Assembly: GCA_025267735.1 (NCBI GenBank)
Contig: CM046298.1
Coordinates: 31,037,264-31,101,263 of the forward strand
Length of the DNA stretch: 64,000 bases
Reading direction: 5' to 3'
DNA from: Mactra quadrangularis
Taxonomy: Eukaryota; Mollusca; Bivalvia; Venerida; Mactridae
The notes under the pieces were generated by a model. The model was not told where the DNA came from. It saw only the letters and a list, made by a program, of their open reading frames with translations, and ran no database searches. The position numbers were made by a program, and so were the translations under genes. Positions 10,938 to 21,975 of this stretch are shown here, one piece after another (positions within the stretch are counted from its first letter, which is position 1; each line of letters begins with the position of its first letter).

Positions 10938-10954
10938 GAATATAATGTTAAGTA

Positions 10955-11684
10955 TAGGTCGTTTGCGTTAATGCTGGACCCCTATTTGCCGTAAATATCT
11001 TTTAAACTATAACAGCGATTTTGCTAAAAATTTTAATACAATCTTATTTCAATTTTTCCTTCTAGGATTAAAATTTTCAGAATTTTTAAAAGATAAATAA
11101 AAAAGTTTTCCATAAGGTACAATGCAAAATATTTGGAACTTTTTTATCAAAAATCCGGCAGGAGGTAAAATAAACTGTTCTGATTATAACATTGTCATAC
11201 TTCCAGTGTATTTATACTAAGTCCCGTGCGTTTACTGTAAATTTGTCGCTTAAATAAACACTCGACGGTCTACTGAATTGTAAAGCAGAGGCCCGTCTTT
11301 AAAATCGTACGTGTAGAATCTGTATAGATTTTGACGATGCAGACGACAATGATGATGATATTTGAGTTTGTACATACTATTTTACTTTGTAATTAAATAA
11401 AATTTCTAACAGGGCCTCATATTTAGCTATCATTTTGTATCAACTGTTATGTGGCTGTTCTGATTATGGTACATACCCATTTAACAAAAGTCGCTTTTTG
11501 GCTTCAAAATTTGCATTGCATGTCTATAGGAAGTATGTTATGTAATTAAAGAAAAATTCTGAATTTTTGGATTTGAGAAAGAAAATGCTAGTTATGATCA
11601 CATACAAAATTTGAGTTAACTCCAAGCGATAGTTATTGAGATATATCATGATTTTAGGGGTCCAGTTTTACCGCTAACGACCTA
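10955..11684. mobile_element. TIR element, 730 bp, with TA duplication (Tc1/mariner-like MITE)
   Basis: The left end is TAGGTCGTTTGCG, then CTGGACCCCTA. The right end in reverse complement is TAGGTCGTTAGCGG, then ACTGGACCCCTA. TA flanks both sides (10,953-10,954 and 11,685-11,686). Weak inverted similarity continues inward for roughly 100-150 bp (ATTTTCAGAATTTTT on the left; AATTCAGAATTTTTCTTT in the right arm's reverse complement). No transposase frame is present, so it is non-autonomous. Tc1/mariner is suggested by the TA duplication only. Confidence 0.72.
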
Positions 11685-11770
11685 TACCGAAAAAAATTGC
11701 TTTATGCAACTTCAAATAGACTACCTGTCTATACATACACTAATGGAAAGGTACATTTTGGAAATTCTAA

Positions 11771-11786
11771 GGGGGTCTAGACCCCC
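11771..11786. repeat. Perfect 16-bp palindrome in a G/C-rich repeat end
   Basis: GGGGGTCTAGACCCCC is self-complementary and is followed by TGACTCCCCCGCTAGATCCG and CCTATG. It looks like the end of an old DNA element but no partner end was found in the window. Confidence 0.6.
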
Positions 11787-11959
11787 TGACTCCCCCGCTA
11801 GATCCGCCTATGTATAGTATCCATATAATTAATATTCGGAACTCCTTGGTATGTGAATTTATTTGCATGTCTTCGTAGATATTGAATGAAAATACACGCA
11901 CCTGTATTAGAATGATACACATCTATAATATATTTCACTTATTTATTTATTTTTTGGAG

Positions 11960-12088
11960 TTAACGCCGTGTCAACACAATTAAGGTCGTTTTACGGCGTC
12001 GAGTGCACTTAACCTAGCTTTCCTGGACACTTGTCTATAACCAGTACTCACCTACCTTTCCACAAGGCCGGAAACTTCTCCATATTAT
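11960..12088 (-). repeat. Interspersed repeat, inverted copy of 1-131
   Basis: Its reverse complement aligns through the whole of 1-131 with scattered substitutions. The right limit here (CCATATTATCT) may show the true repeat end that the window start hides in copy 1. Confidence 0.8.
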
Positions 12089-12136
12089 CTAATCAATGGA
12101 GGAAAATCAACATTATTGTCATATTTTCATGGAAGG

Positions 12137-12198
12137 GTATAACCTCCACGGTTGGGATTCGAAATCCCGGTGCGCTACCAACTGCGCCATTGACCCTG
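12137..12198 (-). repeat. tRNA-derived remnant lacking the anticodon arm
   Basis: On the minus strand TGGCGCAGTTGGTAGCGCA is an excellent tRNA D-arm/A box and TTTCGAATCCCAACC is a T-arm/B-box-like segment. Only about 12 bases separate the boxes, so the anticodon arm is missing and it cannot be a working tRNA. It lies immediately next to the 3' tail of the minus-strand LINE. Confidence 0.65.
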
Positions 12199-12204
12199 GT
12201 TTAT

Positions 12205-14168
12205 AACAGAACAGAACAGAACAGAACAGTAATTTTATTTAGAAGAGTACAAAGTACATATTCATAAATACATAAATACATAAAATATAATAACACACAT
12301 AATCAATATAGTAATGCATACAGTACATTTGAATTTTGACAAGAAGATGAACATATTTTACTAGGAAATATAAATATAAACAGGTAGTATCTCACATAAT
12401 CAAAACATAAATAAATATTTGGAAATTAAACCTATGATATCACACAATATTTAGTTGAGGTTTCATTTTAATAGCTTCTTTAACAAAAATTGAGACTTTA
12501 ATTAACGTTGAAACATTTTGACAATTTAATATTCAATAAATTTAAACATAGAAGGTTTTTTGTAAAAATATGGTTTTATATATTTGTTTCGTATATCAGA
12601 GTAAAAGGCACGTACATATAATATGAAATTCGTCTTCAATTTCGTTCTAAGAACAAAATCTGCAGAGCCTTAAATTATGAGGAGTGTTATTGTTAGAATA
12701 TCGTCCGGAATGAATACGAAATTGATGACCAGCAAGTCTTAGTCTACAAAAATAGAATCTATACTTTCTGGGTAAAACGTTCAAATATTCTTCATAATGA
12801 AACAATGTTTTACAATAAAAATAATTTTTTAACAAATTGCAATGTTCTAGCTTATTAAACCATTCTTGTTTAAATGAATCTATTATTCTAGATTTAAATA
12901 TATATGGAAACATTTTTATATCTATAGAGGTGTCATTATTAAAAATATTACAAAAACCATATTTATTCAATAGTGTTTTGATTTTAAAATAATATTATCA
13001 GAATGTTTTACCTTGAACCAATATTTTATTATTCTTACATAACGTTTAATATATAGTGGGTATCTCCCTAGCTCACCGTAGACAGCTATATTCGGTGTAC
13101 TTTTAGGGACCTTCAAAATAGATTTACAAAACTTTAAATGAATACGTTCTATTTCATGTGATTTTGAATACCCCCAAATCTCAGACGAATAGCTTAGAAT
13201 GGATCCTACAAAAGAATCAAACAATTGACATAAAATATAAGGCTTTAGATCAAATTTATTACAATAATGAGTAAAAGTATGTAATGCTTTTAAGGCTTTA
13301 CCACATAAATGTTCTTTATTTAAGTTAAAATTACCAGTATAATTAAACACGGAACCTAAATAATTAAAACTGTCTACTACATCTAAAGTTTCCCCATCAT
13401 AGGTCCAAGATTCATCTTTTAATAATTTACCCCTTTTCCTAAAAACCATAACTTTCGTTTTGGATGTATTCACCTTAAGACCCCAAGTGTTGCAGTAAGT
13501 ATTTAACAGGTTTAAATGGTTTTGTAGTTCCAGTGGAGTTTTAGCTAAAAGAGCCATGTCGTCTGCAAATAAAAGAATAATAAGGGCAATATCGTTGAAA
13601 TGTAACCCCGATTCACTATCATTTTGCAAAAATAACTCCAGATCATTGACAAACAATGAAAATAAAATAGGTGATAAAACTTCACCTTGGCGTAAACCAA
13701 CAGCATAATTAAAATAATCAGAAAAATCAGAACATGATTTAACACAGGATTTAACTTTTACATACATATCTTTCATAATACGCAGTAATTTACCTTGGAT
13801 GCCCTGTTTATACAATTTCAACCAAAGTGCATTCCTATATATTGTATCAAAACATTTGGATAAGTCAACAAAAGCTACGTATAATCTTTTGTTACGATTT
13901 AGATATGTTTGTACAATAGACGTAAGAATAAAAATTGCATCCACAGTTGAACAGTTTTTACGAAATCCAAATTGAGCATCCGATAAAACATGATATTTTT
14001 CACAAATATGTATGACAGTGGTAAATAACTTAGAAAAACAACTGACCAATGTGACCCCCCTATAACAATTTACGTCATTAGAATTCGATTTCTTAGGAAT
14101 TGGTATAATAATACCCTCAGTCCATTTCTCAGGGAAAACTCCAGATTGTAAAATTGCGTTAAAGGCCC
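12205..14168 (-). mobile_element. Second non-LTR retrotransposon (LINE), 5'-truncated, minus strand
   Basis: About 1.96 kb. On the minus strand it runs from within the RT domain to a 3' tail of five CTGTT units (ACAGA on the plus strand, 12,205-12,229), preceded by a ~210-bp AT-rich untranslated region. A short tandem-repeat tail is common in several non-LTR clades. The RT wording (VFPEKW, GLRQGEVLSPILFS, LFADDMALL) and a cysteine-rich C-terminus separate it from the CR1/L2-like element at 7,113. The clade is not assigned. Confidence 0.87.
12440..14168 (-). pseudogene. Broken reverse transcriptase ORF with Cys-rich C-terminus
   Basis: Reading from 14,168 downward: GVFPEKWTEGIIIPIPKK near the start, FGFRKNCSTVDAI, the first catalytic motif VDLSKCFDTI, the GLRQGEVLSPILFSLFVNDL block, LFADDMALLA carrying the catalytic aspartate pair, and WGLKVNTSKTKVMVF. 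The main frame ends at 12,967. The protein continues in another frame (12,970-12,647) up to RLCRFCS, then in a third frame with EDEFHIICTC and SDIRNKYIKPYF, and finally in a fourth segment ending at a TGA at 12,440-12,442. The paired CxxC/CxC pattern is the Cys-rich tail seen in related LINE proteins. At least three frame disruptions, near 12,968, 12,648 and 12,532, make it non-functional. The start is lost by 5' truncation. Confidence 0.87.
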
Positions 14169-17100
14169 AACAGGGGTATATAAGGGAGGTAATGGTGGAT
14201 GGGTGGTTCCCCTTATAATTTTGAAGTTTTTCAGATCAGGGAAGGATTTTTTGAATTAGTAGCTTTATTTCATCTTAGAAAAATACAAGAAAATTTGTAG
14301 ATGTTTATAAGTGTGTTATCTATCAGTTTGAGTAGTTTTTTATCTGATTCTCCTGAAAAAAGGGTAATTTTGGACAAAAATTAATTGCTGTCAGTTTGAA
14401 ATTTGAAAATTGTGGGAGGAGTCAGACTGTATATATGAATATATTAAATCATGTGACTTATGTTAGTAAATAGAAGCACATGGTAGAGAGCTAAATGTAA
14501 ACTCAAGCACAGATCATGCAAAACTTACTTCTCTGAAGCTATTGTTTTGTAAGTCCAGTTAATTCCATTGAAAACATGTGGCACAATTTATAAATAGTAA
14601 TATGGTCAATTGTTCAATTGTATCTCATTTAGTTACGTAATTCTTTGATTATTGGAAATTGCAAACATATATTGTCCATACATGTTAATCATTATGTCAT
14701 ATTGATTGAAGAAAAAGTCTTAATAAGATCTAATAAGTGATACATAATGAATATGTTTTTGAGCAGTATACATGTAGAAAATCTACAAGTGACCTACATA
14801 TAGTACCCGTGTAAGGTTGGGGTATCTGTGAAACACAATTTGTAGTACTCTATCAGACAAAACTTTTCACTATATTCTTACTAAGTCAAAAGCAACATTT
14901 TGTTCTTTCAGCTAACTTTTTTTAATCAGATACTTTTGTATACACATATTTGTTAATGATTATCATTAATATTTCTTAATTCATACAAAGATCTTTGTCC
15001 TGGAGACAGGACAAAATGATTTTCAATTAAAGACCCAACATCCGATCCGGCCTATCGGGATGTAAATGAGCTATTAGAAGGCAGGGCTTATTTACCTAGG
15101 TCAGTGATAGTATATATTTATATCCTAGATGTATATTGGACATTGGTGGTTTGCACAAGTATCAAATAGTTTTGAAGACTCTAAGAGCAAACAAAAATAA
15201 ACATATGGTGTTAGTTTTATAAACTAGATCAATGATTGTAAAAGTAGGTTGCATTACATTGTATTTAATGTTTGTTTCAGGATTATGAAATTAGCAATTG
15301 TTATCAAAGAGAAATGTACCATTTGTGAATATAAGTTAACATTGCCACTTACTCCTACATGTAAATTGAACTAATATATTAGTTTTAAATGTTTTATAAA
15401 GTACTTGGTAATTATAATGATCGATTTCAATTTGATTTTGACTGAAAACCCATGATTGTTTTTGCTCCCTGAAAAATCTTATGATTTGACCACGAACTTG
15501 ACCTGCTAAAACTATGGGAACTGGCACAGTCTATTTTTAACCAGGGGTATATATTGTTGAAAACAAAACTTGTGAAGACTACTAAAATATATTCAAGTTT
15601 TTTTTATTTCATTTTAAAATGTTACTATAACAATACCTAAGAAATTAATTTCAATGATTAATTGGTAATAATTATATTGTGTAGACATTTTTATTGTGAA
15701 AATATAAATTGATATGTCAATCTTCCACCCCCTTCTTTTAAAATGATGTATCCATTCATTAATTTTGTAGACTGTAACGTTATAGATGAATTTAGTGCAA
15801 TTTTGTGACTGTATCATTTTTATAGTGCGACAATATTAACCTGAGCTTGAACTACCTAATTATAATAATTACACACTTCACTGACTTTAAATCATGAGTT
15901 TCCGTATGCGTGTATACGGTTATACACGTATTTATAAAAACCTATGTGACTATAAATCAATAATGTAAAAGTGGCTTGTTATTGTACTTTTAATTTTGGA
16001 CACATTAGTTTTGTGAGTAACAAGATAGTTACCAATATTATGGTACAGTTTCAAAGCATTTATTCTTATGAAATCAAAATTATTTGTTGAGAACGTGTAT
16101 TTTGCCGAAAGCTTCCGATCAAGCTCGATTTACGAACGAAATCCAAATTAGACTGTAAATACTGAGTTAAATATATTCTTGCATAAAGTTCAAGGTCAGG
16201 TTAATTTTGTTGGACTATACTATTTAATAGTTCTAACAACTTATCTATGTATACCAGGAATTCATAAGCCTCATCTACAAGATGGGTACAAGATAATGTA
16301 TAGATCTGTATACAGGGTCTCAAAATCACTGACACCAGAGTCCAAATCTTATGATCATAAAATAATGCGTACGTCCCTACACATAGTTCCCTGTGCATAC
16401 ATACATTACACTACCTTTTTTGTTATAACTCGTACACGGTAATGTTTACGTGAGCGATTTTTAATTGAGTTTGTTGACAAAATATTATATGTGTGCGTCT
16501 TTAAAGAATGTGAGGACTCTGGTGCAAGTGCTCAAAATGTTAGCCAATTCAATTGCAGTCATTCAAACGTCAAGTGTGTGATGTTTTTAACATGATACAA
16601 TCTGATCAAGCATCAACTACGTAAATGTCGAAACGGACATTAATATATCGAAACTGTCATTAAGATTTTAGTAGTTTTGACGTAAACTACTTTAAATTCT
16701 AAGTAACAGTCCTTATACATGTAATACTTGAGTTGCATCTGTGTAACAATCCCTTGAACAATGAAACCGATGAGTATCTGTTAATATCAAACTGAAACTA
16801 TTGTTATATATTCATGTATATCACTTTAAGTATCAATCTGCTTGACTAGTGTCACATTTAGAAATAAAAGGAAAAGTTAATTGATTCCTAGAAAGTTCAA
16901 AAAGTAGTGCATTGTACACTGTCCTCCAAAAATTTCCTCACGTTATAATTAATTGAATTGTTATAAATTCCAAGTTCAAGTTTGAAGAATTACCATGTTA
17001 TTGTTTATTTAAATCATTATTCATGCAATGAAAACAACATTTTCTTGGTACATTTTATTTTATTGAGTTGCACCATCAGTTATCTATCAGCCTCCAAAAC

Positions 17101-17206
17101 TATGGTCAATGTATCTCAATGAACCATTATCAAGTTTGACAATTTTTTTGTTATTTCACATTCAAAAGAAAGTAGAACTGATTTCAAATAGAAGCTTAGA
17201 GCACAA
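14169..17206. other. AT-rich interval, no gene recognised
   Basis: About 3 kb with no coding signal I can defend. Open frames here (up to 87 codons) overlap on both strands and lack recognisable domains. A 12-bp direct repeat, CAGGGGTATATA, occurs at 14,169-14,180 and again near 15,544-15,555, so part of this interval might be an insertion. Confidence 0.5.
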
Positions 17207-18172
17207 AATACTAAACTAGTATTAAGGCTAAGAAAATCAGACAGTTCAAAGGATGCTTTGTACTCACTGCACTGGTTACCAGTCAAAGCCAGAATCAACT
17301 TCAAAATATGTACTTTCATGTACAACTGTTTTTCTGGAACTGCACCTGCATACCTGACTGAAATTCTCCAAAAGCCTGTACAAAGCAGATTTGGTCTTAG
17401 ATCTGCAAAATCCAAAGACCTGAATTTTTTGGTACCAATGAATAAGAAAAAAACATTCAGTGACAGAAGCTTTAGTACAGTTGGTTCTATGCTATGGAAT
17501 AAGCTACCAGATGATATCAAATTATCACCTACTTTGGATGTATTCAAAAAACGATTGAAAACTCATTATTTCTCTACTTTCTGTAATCTGTTCTAAAACT
17601 GACATGACTTGTTAATGCCTCACCTTACAATTACGGTAAACATACTAAGTGATTGAGTGAGTGCATTATGATGTGGGAATGAGGATTGCCTCGCTCTCAG
17701 TCATTTTATACCTTGTTTCAATTGTCCCTTTAAAGGTGATGTTTCGACACCTTTGGGGATGTATTAAGGGCCCTTTAAAGGTGATGTTTCGACACCTTTG
17801 GGGAAATGTCTGGTTAACAGTGGCGTTATGTTACACTGTTCAGGACACCAATTTTCAATATAAAATAAATAGAAATAAATAAGAAATTAGTGATAAAAAT
17901 GTAAAATTAAGTCGAATCATGATCTGTGGAGGATGTTGGTCCAAAAATATGAAATATAAAAGCTCAATAGAAAAAATAAAAAATAAACTTACACACTATA
18001 TAACATCATGTTTTATATTTCTTTTTATTTTTTTGTGTTATTGTATGTACATTATGTTTTTATGGTGGAGGGGTTTTACTTACATGCATTTATTTTTTAT
18101 TACATTCTTGTACAACGCCATTGAATATGTAATATAGAAATAGGCGTTTAATCAAATGAAAAAGTTTAAGTT
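17207..18172 (+). mobile_element. CR1/L2-like LINE, short 3' copy 2
   Basis: A 5'-truncated copy of the family at 7,113-10,184. It contains only the last ~128 codons and the 3' untranslated region, ending at the same GTTTAAGTT. It is close to copy 1 through the coding part and the 3' region, with both stem-loop modules present. Confidence 0.9.
17213..17596 (+). pseudogene. LINE ORF2 C-terminal fragment (undisrupted frame)
   Basis: Continuous frame from KLVLRLRKSDSSK through LHWLPVKARINFKICTFMYN, then NKKKTFSDRSFS, LWNKLPDDIKL and a TAA at 17,594-17,596. This is the region after the reverse transcriptase core and has no catalytic motif. It shows the frame that copy 1 lost in its A-run (seven A here against nine there). 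With no start and no RT domain it is a dead fragment. The minus-strand 143-codon frame over the same bases is a shadow. Confidence 0.85.
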
Positions 18173-18454
18173 AGTTTAAGTTGAAACTGACTTTACAAAC
18201 TTTTAAAACTCCATTTAGTTCAATGTAAATAGAGAAAGTGTGAAGGATTTTTTGAGAGCATTGTATATTGTTTATTTTTGTATGATAAAGCAACAATAAT
18301 TTCATTTGTTATGTTTTTTCTTTACTGCTACACGCTTGACCTTGCAGCCGTTAATTATGGTCATCGGAGTTCTACCTTAAGCTAAGCACATATAGCCTAA
18401 CAGCCAATAACGACTATTCAAAGATTTTGTCCATAATAAGATGAACGTAAAGTT

Positions 18455-18760
18455 GGCAGACTCAGCAGACACAGCAGACACAGCAGAAGGAACGATCCTT
18501 CTGCTGTGTCTGCTGGCAGAAGGATAAATCTACAGCAGAAGGAATGGTCCTTCTGCTGTGTCTGCTGGCAGAAGGATACATTTACAACAGAAGGATCAAT
18601 CTTTCTGCTGGGTCTGCTGGCAGAAGGATTGAAGTATAACAGAAAGATGTGTCTGTTGGCAGAAGGATTTTATAATAACAGAAAGATGTGTCAGCTGGCA
18701 GAAGGATTAAACAACAACAGAATCAATCTTTCTGCTGCGTCTGTTGGCAGAATAATTGAA
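18455..18760 (+). repeat. Left terminal block of AGCAGAAGGAT short repeats
   Basis: Alternating AGCAGAAGGA and TCCTTCTGCT words with CAGACACAG and CTGTGTCTG spacers form nested hairpins. The first (about 18,474-18,511) has a CAGACACAGCAGAAGGA arm and a four-base loop. The block recurs in reverse complement at 25,501-25,726; the left end extends about 80 bp further out than the right. The 92-codon frame here (18,506-18,784) is repeat-derived. Confidence 0.85.
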
Positions 18761-20235
18761 TTATATTTTAAAGCCTCAATTTAGGCTAACTATGTGATAT
18801 TATGCATCATTTTAAAGCTGATTGATGTGAAAATGTTTTGACGGGTACATTTAGAACAGTAAATAAATAATAAGGGCCTGGTGAGGAAACAAAACATCCT
18901 TCTGCTGTTAATAAAAACATGTTTTATTAATCATTTCATCTATCTGTTCACAAAATCAAATTTTATATAGAACAAGCTTTAATTTGGTATATAGAAGTGC
19001 GATAAACTCAATATAATTGCGACAAATTATATGTTAATGTATCGCGTACGAAAATTCTCAGTGCGGAAGTTCGGTTTGATATTTTCATTAGAAAAGTGCC
19101 AATACATGCTATTTACCGAGTCTTATTTTAAGCCACAATTAAGACAAAATATGCGATATTATGCATCATTTTAAAGCTTATACATAGAAAAAGGTTTAGA
19201 CAGGTCGATTTAGAATTTTTGTAAAAGAATAACAGCAAGACGAGTGTATAAAGTAGCCCTATTTTCGGACGTACATTTCGGTTTGAGTGACATCCTTCTG
19301 CTAAAAAATACATTGTAAATACACGTATTTTTAATTTATTTAAAATTTGAATCACAAAATCAAACTGGCAAGAGAATAAGATTTCTTTTAATGTATAAAT
19401 AAGTGAATAACTCGACTTAATTTGGACAAAATATATGTTTTTATGTCAAGTTCGTAAATTTACCCGACCACAGTTTGGTTTGATTTTTTCATTGAAATGT
19501 GCAAAAACGTGCTAATTACCGAGTCATATTGTAAGCCTAAATTTAGGCAAAACATGTGATATTATGCATCATTTTAAAGCTGATTGTTGTTAAAATGTTT
19601 TGACGGGTACATTTTGAACAGCAAATAAAGAATAAGGGCCTGGTGAGTAAACAAAACAGGCCCATTTTCGAATGTGAATTTTGTGTTCGACTGACATCCT
19701 TCTGCTGTTATTTGACACATGTTTTATTAATCATTTCATCTAACTGTTCACAAAATCAAATTTTATATAGAACAAGCTTTAATTTGGTATATAGATGTGC
19801 GATAAACACTATTTAATTGCGACAATTTGAACGTTAATATATCGAGTACGAAAATTCTCAGTGCGGAAGTTCGGTTCGATATTTTCATTAGAAAAGTGCC
19901 AATACATGCTATTTACCGAGTCTTATTTTTAGCCACAATTAAGACAAAATATGCGATATTATGCATCATTTTAAAGCTTATACATAGAAAAAGGTTTAGA
20001 CAGGTCGATTTAGAATTTTTGTAAAAGAATAACAGCAAGACGAGTGTATAAAGTAGCCCTATTTTCGGACGTACATTTCGGTTTGAGTGACATCCTTCTG
20101 CTAAAAATAAATACACGTATTTTTAATTTATTTAAAATTTAAGTCACAAAATCAGACTGGCAATAGAATAAGCTTTCTTTTAATGTATAAATAAGTGAAT
20201 AACTCGACTTAATTTGGACAAAATATATGTTTTTA
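18761..20235 (-). repeat. Left arm: ~395-bp monomers, minus orientation
   Basis: CATCCTTCTG anchors at 18,895, 19,291, 19,695 and 20,091 give spacings of 396, 404 and 396 bp. Alternate monomers are more alike than neighbours: the GTACATTTCGGTTTGAGTGA type is at 19,291 and 20,091, and the GTGTTCGACTGACATCC type at 19,695 and, degenerate, at 18,895. The ~67-codon minus-strand frames containing LAEGCHSNRNVRPK are monomer-encoded and not genes. Confidence 0.9.
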
Positions 20236-20236
20236 G

Positions 20237-20506
20237 GCTGTTAAATTCTGGGCCAGGGCTCAAACCAAAAAAATTAAAAAAACCCTGAATGCCATCATTG
20301 GGACTGGTTCATTCTGCCACAGGAGCTTCCAAAATACTCCTACACCATTTGGAGCCAAAATTGAGCTCCTAAAGGCAACAATGGGTTTCAGTGATGTCCC
20401 CTTTGACATCCAGATCCTACTAGATCCAAGCAAGGCGGTCAGGAGTTCAGTCTATATGGCTCTAGAAACTTATATAGTTGATTGCCAAATGACCGATAAG
20501 ATCTAG
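20237..20506 (+). CDS. 90-codon open segment of unknown origin in the island
   Basis: The frame opens after a TAG at 20,234-20,236 and ends at a TAG at 20,504-20,506. It is not repeated in the arms, is less AT-biased than its surroundings, and reads like ordinary protein, with pieces such as KTLNAIIGTGSFCHRSF, FGAKIELLKATMGFSDV and PFDIQILLDPSKAVRSS. There is no ATG near its start. TATGTTTTTAG just before it resembles a splice acceptor, so it could be a terminal exon or a captured gene fragment. I do not recognise the family. It may equally be a chance frame or a remnant of a transposon protein. Confidence 0.35.
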   Translation, partial: AVKFWARAQTKKIKKTLNAIIGTGSFCHRSFQNTPTPFGAKIELLKATMGFSDVPFDIQILLDPSKAVRSSVYMALETYIVDCQMTDKI

Positions 20507-21734
20507 AGCCCCCATTCTCAGTCTATTTCATTTATATCACCCAATATAAGTGCAAGTACCTCAAGAGTTTCAATGAAATCTGTATACATAACACCATAAT
20601 GCAGAAAATACCATTTAAATGGCTATTTTTCACATAATAAACTATAAAACTATAACAATGAGATAATTTAAACCTCTTATTTAAACTGTTATCCACTAGT
20701 TTTGTTTAAAATTCAAGTGATTTTTACTAAATAGCAAAATACATAGACCTAAAACCAAAAATTATTAAACAAAACAGGGTCAAATTCTTTAAAAACATCA
20801 TTCTGAATAACTTTCCGGGTTAGGAAAACACCAATTTTATTATTTAAACAGTTCAAATTGTTGAATTTTACACCATTTTCAAATTATTTTAATTCTTCTA
20901 TTTAATTACTACCTTACATATACTAAATACTGAAAAGTATGATATTTTTGACAAAAAGGACAATTTTTTGCCCATCTCCTTCAATAAAAGACTGCATATT
21001 AGGGTTAAAAACCTTAAATTTTTACAAAAAAATCACTCTTTATGGATTGGAGACATATAAAGATGTCATTAAACATAATAGTATCAATGCAACCATTGTA
21101 ATATAAACCAAATGACATTAACAATATTAAAAACATAAGAATTTCAAATTTCAGAACTAAAATTCTCAATATTTTAGATTTTTCACACTTTGTTAACATT
21201 ATATTCCACTCTAGAAATGAAAATAGCTGGAATATTAATCTTAAAAAACCTTTATAAGTATATATAGTTTATACAATTTCATCAATTAAAGTTTATTTCC
21301 CTAAATAGTTTTGAATTCTACATCAATATGTCAAAATTTGGCTTTAAACTTAACAAATAGAAAAGGATCTCCAATCCTAAAGATCCAATTACCCCGTTAA
21401 AAATAACCGGGGTAATTACTCGGTACTTGCACTCTGTTTGGATCCCCGCAACCATAGAAATAAATGTATTTCATGTACAAATATTGTTTTGCTTTTTGAT
21501 TGAGGTTTCTGCACTATGTGCTTCAACCTTTGATCAAGAAGTAAATAACTTTGTACTCATTTGTATCTAAAACCAAAAGTAACAATCACTGTGATTTTTA
21601 AGGAGAATCTTTTAAGGTCCTCAGTTTTCTAGTGAACATTTTTCAATTTAAAAAAAATAAGTGTCAATTAGTGCATGTATGTGAAGACAGAAGTAACGGC
21701 AGTACAGCAGTAAAGCCTTACGGTCAGAATTTCA
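20507..21734. other. Non-repetitive AT-rich island inside the foldback
   Basis: About 1.2 kb that does not match the arm monomers. No coding frame is supported beyond 20,237-20,506. It replaces about 150 bp of the expected monomer: the left arm stops after AAATATATGTTTTTA and resumes near GGCTGATTGTTTGG. Confidence 0.6.
21388..21416. repeat. Hairpin in the island
   Basis: ATTACCCCG pairs perfectly with CGGGGTAAT. An inner TTA/TAA adds three more pairs past a one-base bulge, around an AAAA-type loop. Its GC-rich stem stands out in AT-rich DNA. Confidence 0.75.
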
Positions 21735-21975
21735 TCATTTTCAGGCTGATTGTTTGGAAAATGTTTTCACGGGTACATTTTGAAAAATAAGTCAACAATA
21801 AGGGCACTGCGAGTGGACAAAACAGGCCCATTTTCAAATTTAAACTTTTGTTCGACAGATCGACATCCTTCTGCTATTAATAAATACATCTTTTATAAAA
21901 TTACTTCACCAATCTATTCAATCTATAATAAAATTATATATAGAACAAGCTTTCTTTTGGTATACAAATGTGAGA
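21735..21975 (-). repeat. Partial monomer, minus orientation, at the foldback centre
   Basis: CGGGTACATTTTGAAAAATA, AACAGGCCCATTTTC and CGACATCCTTCTGCT follow the left-arm orientation. From about 21,976 the sequence reads as plus-oriented monomers. The arms therefore meet here with almost no spacer. Confidence 0.75.

Noticed and set aside
12137..12198. Functional tRNA gene
   Set aside because: A and B boxes are present, but only about 12 bases separate them. The anticodon arm is missing.
14169..14230. Continuation of the minus-strand LINE coding frame beyond 14,168
   Set aside because: The frame stays open for some codons (SLIYPCWAF…), but the residues no longer resemble the RT family and the base composition changes. 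The exact breakpoint is uncertain by a few tens of bases.
17116..17547. 143-codon minus-strand frame
   Set aside because: It is antisense to the LINE C-terminal coding fragment (17,213-17,596), whose plus-strand translation is clearly homologous to copy 1.
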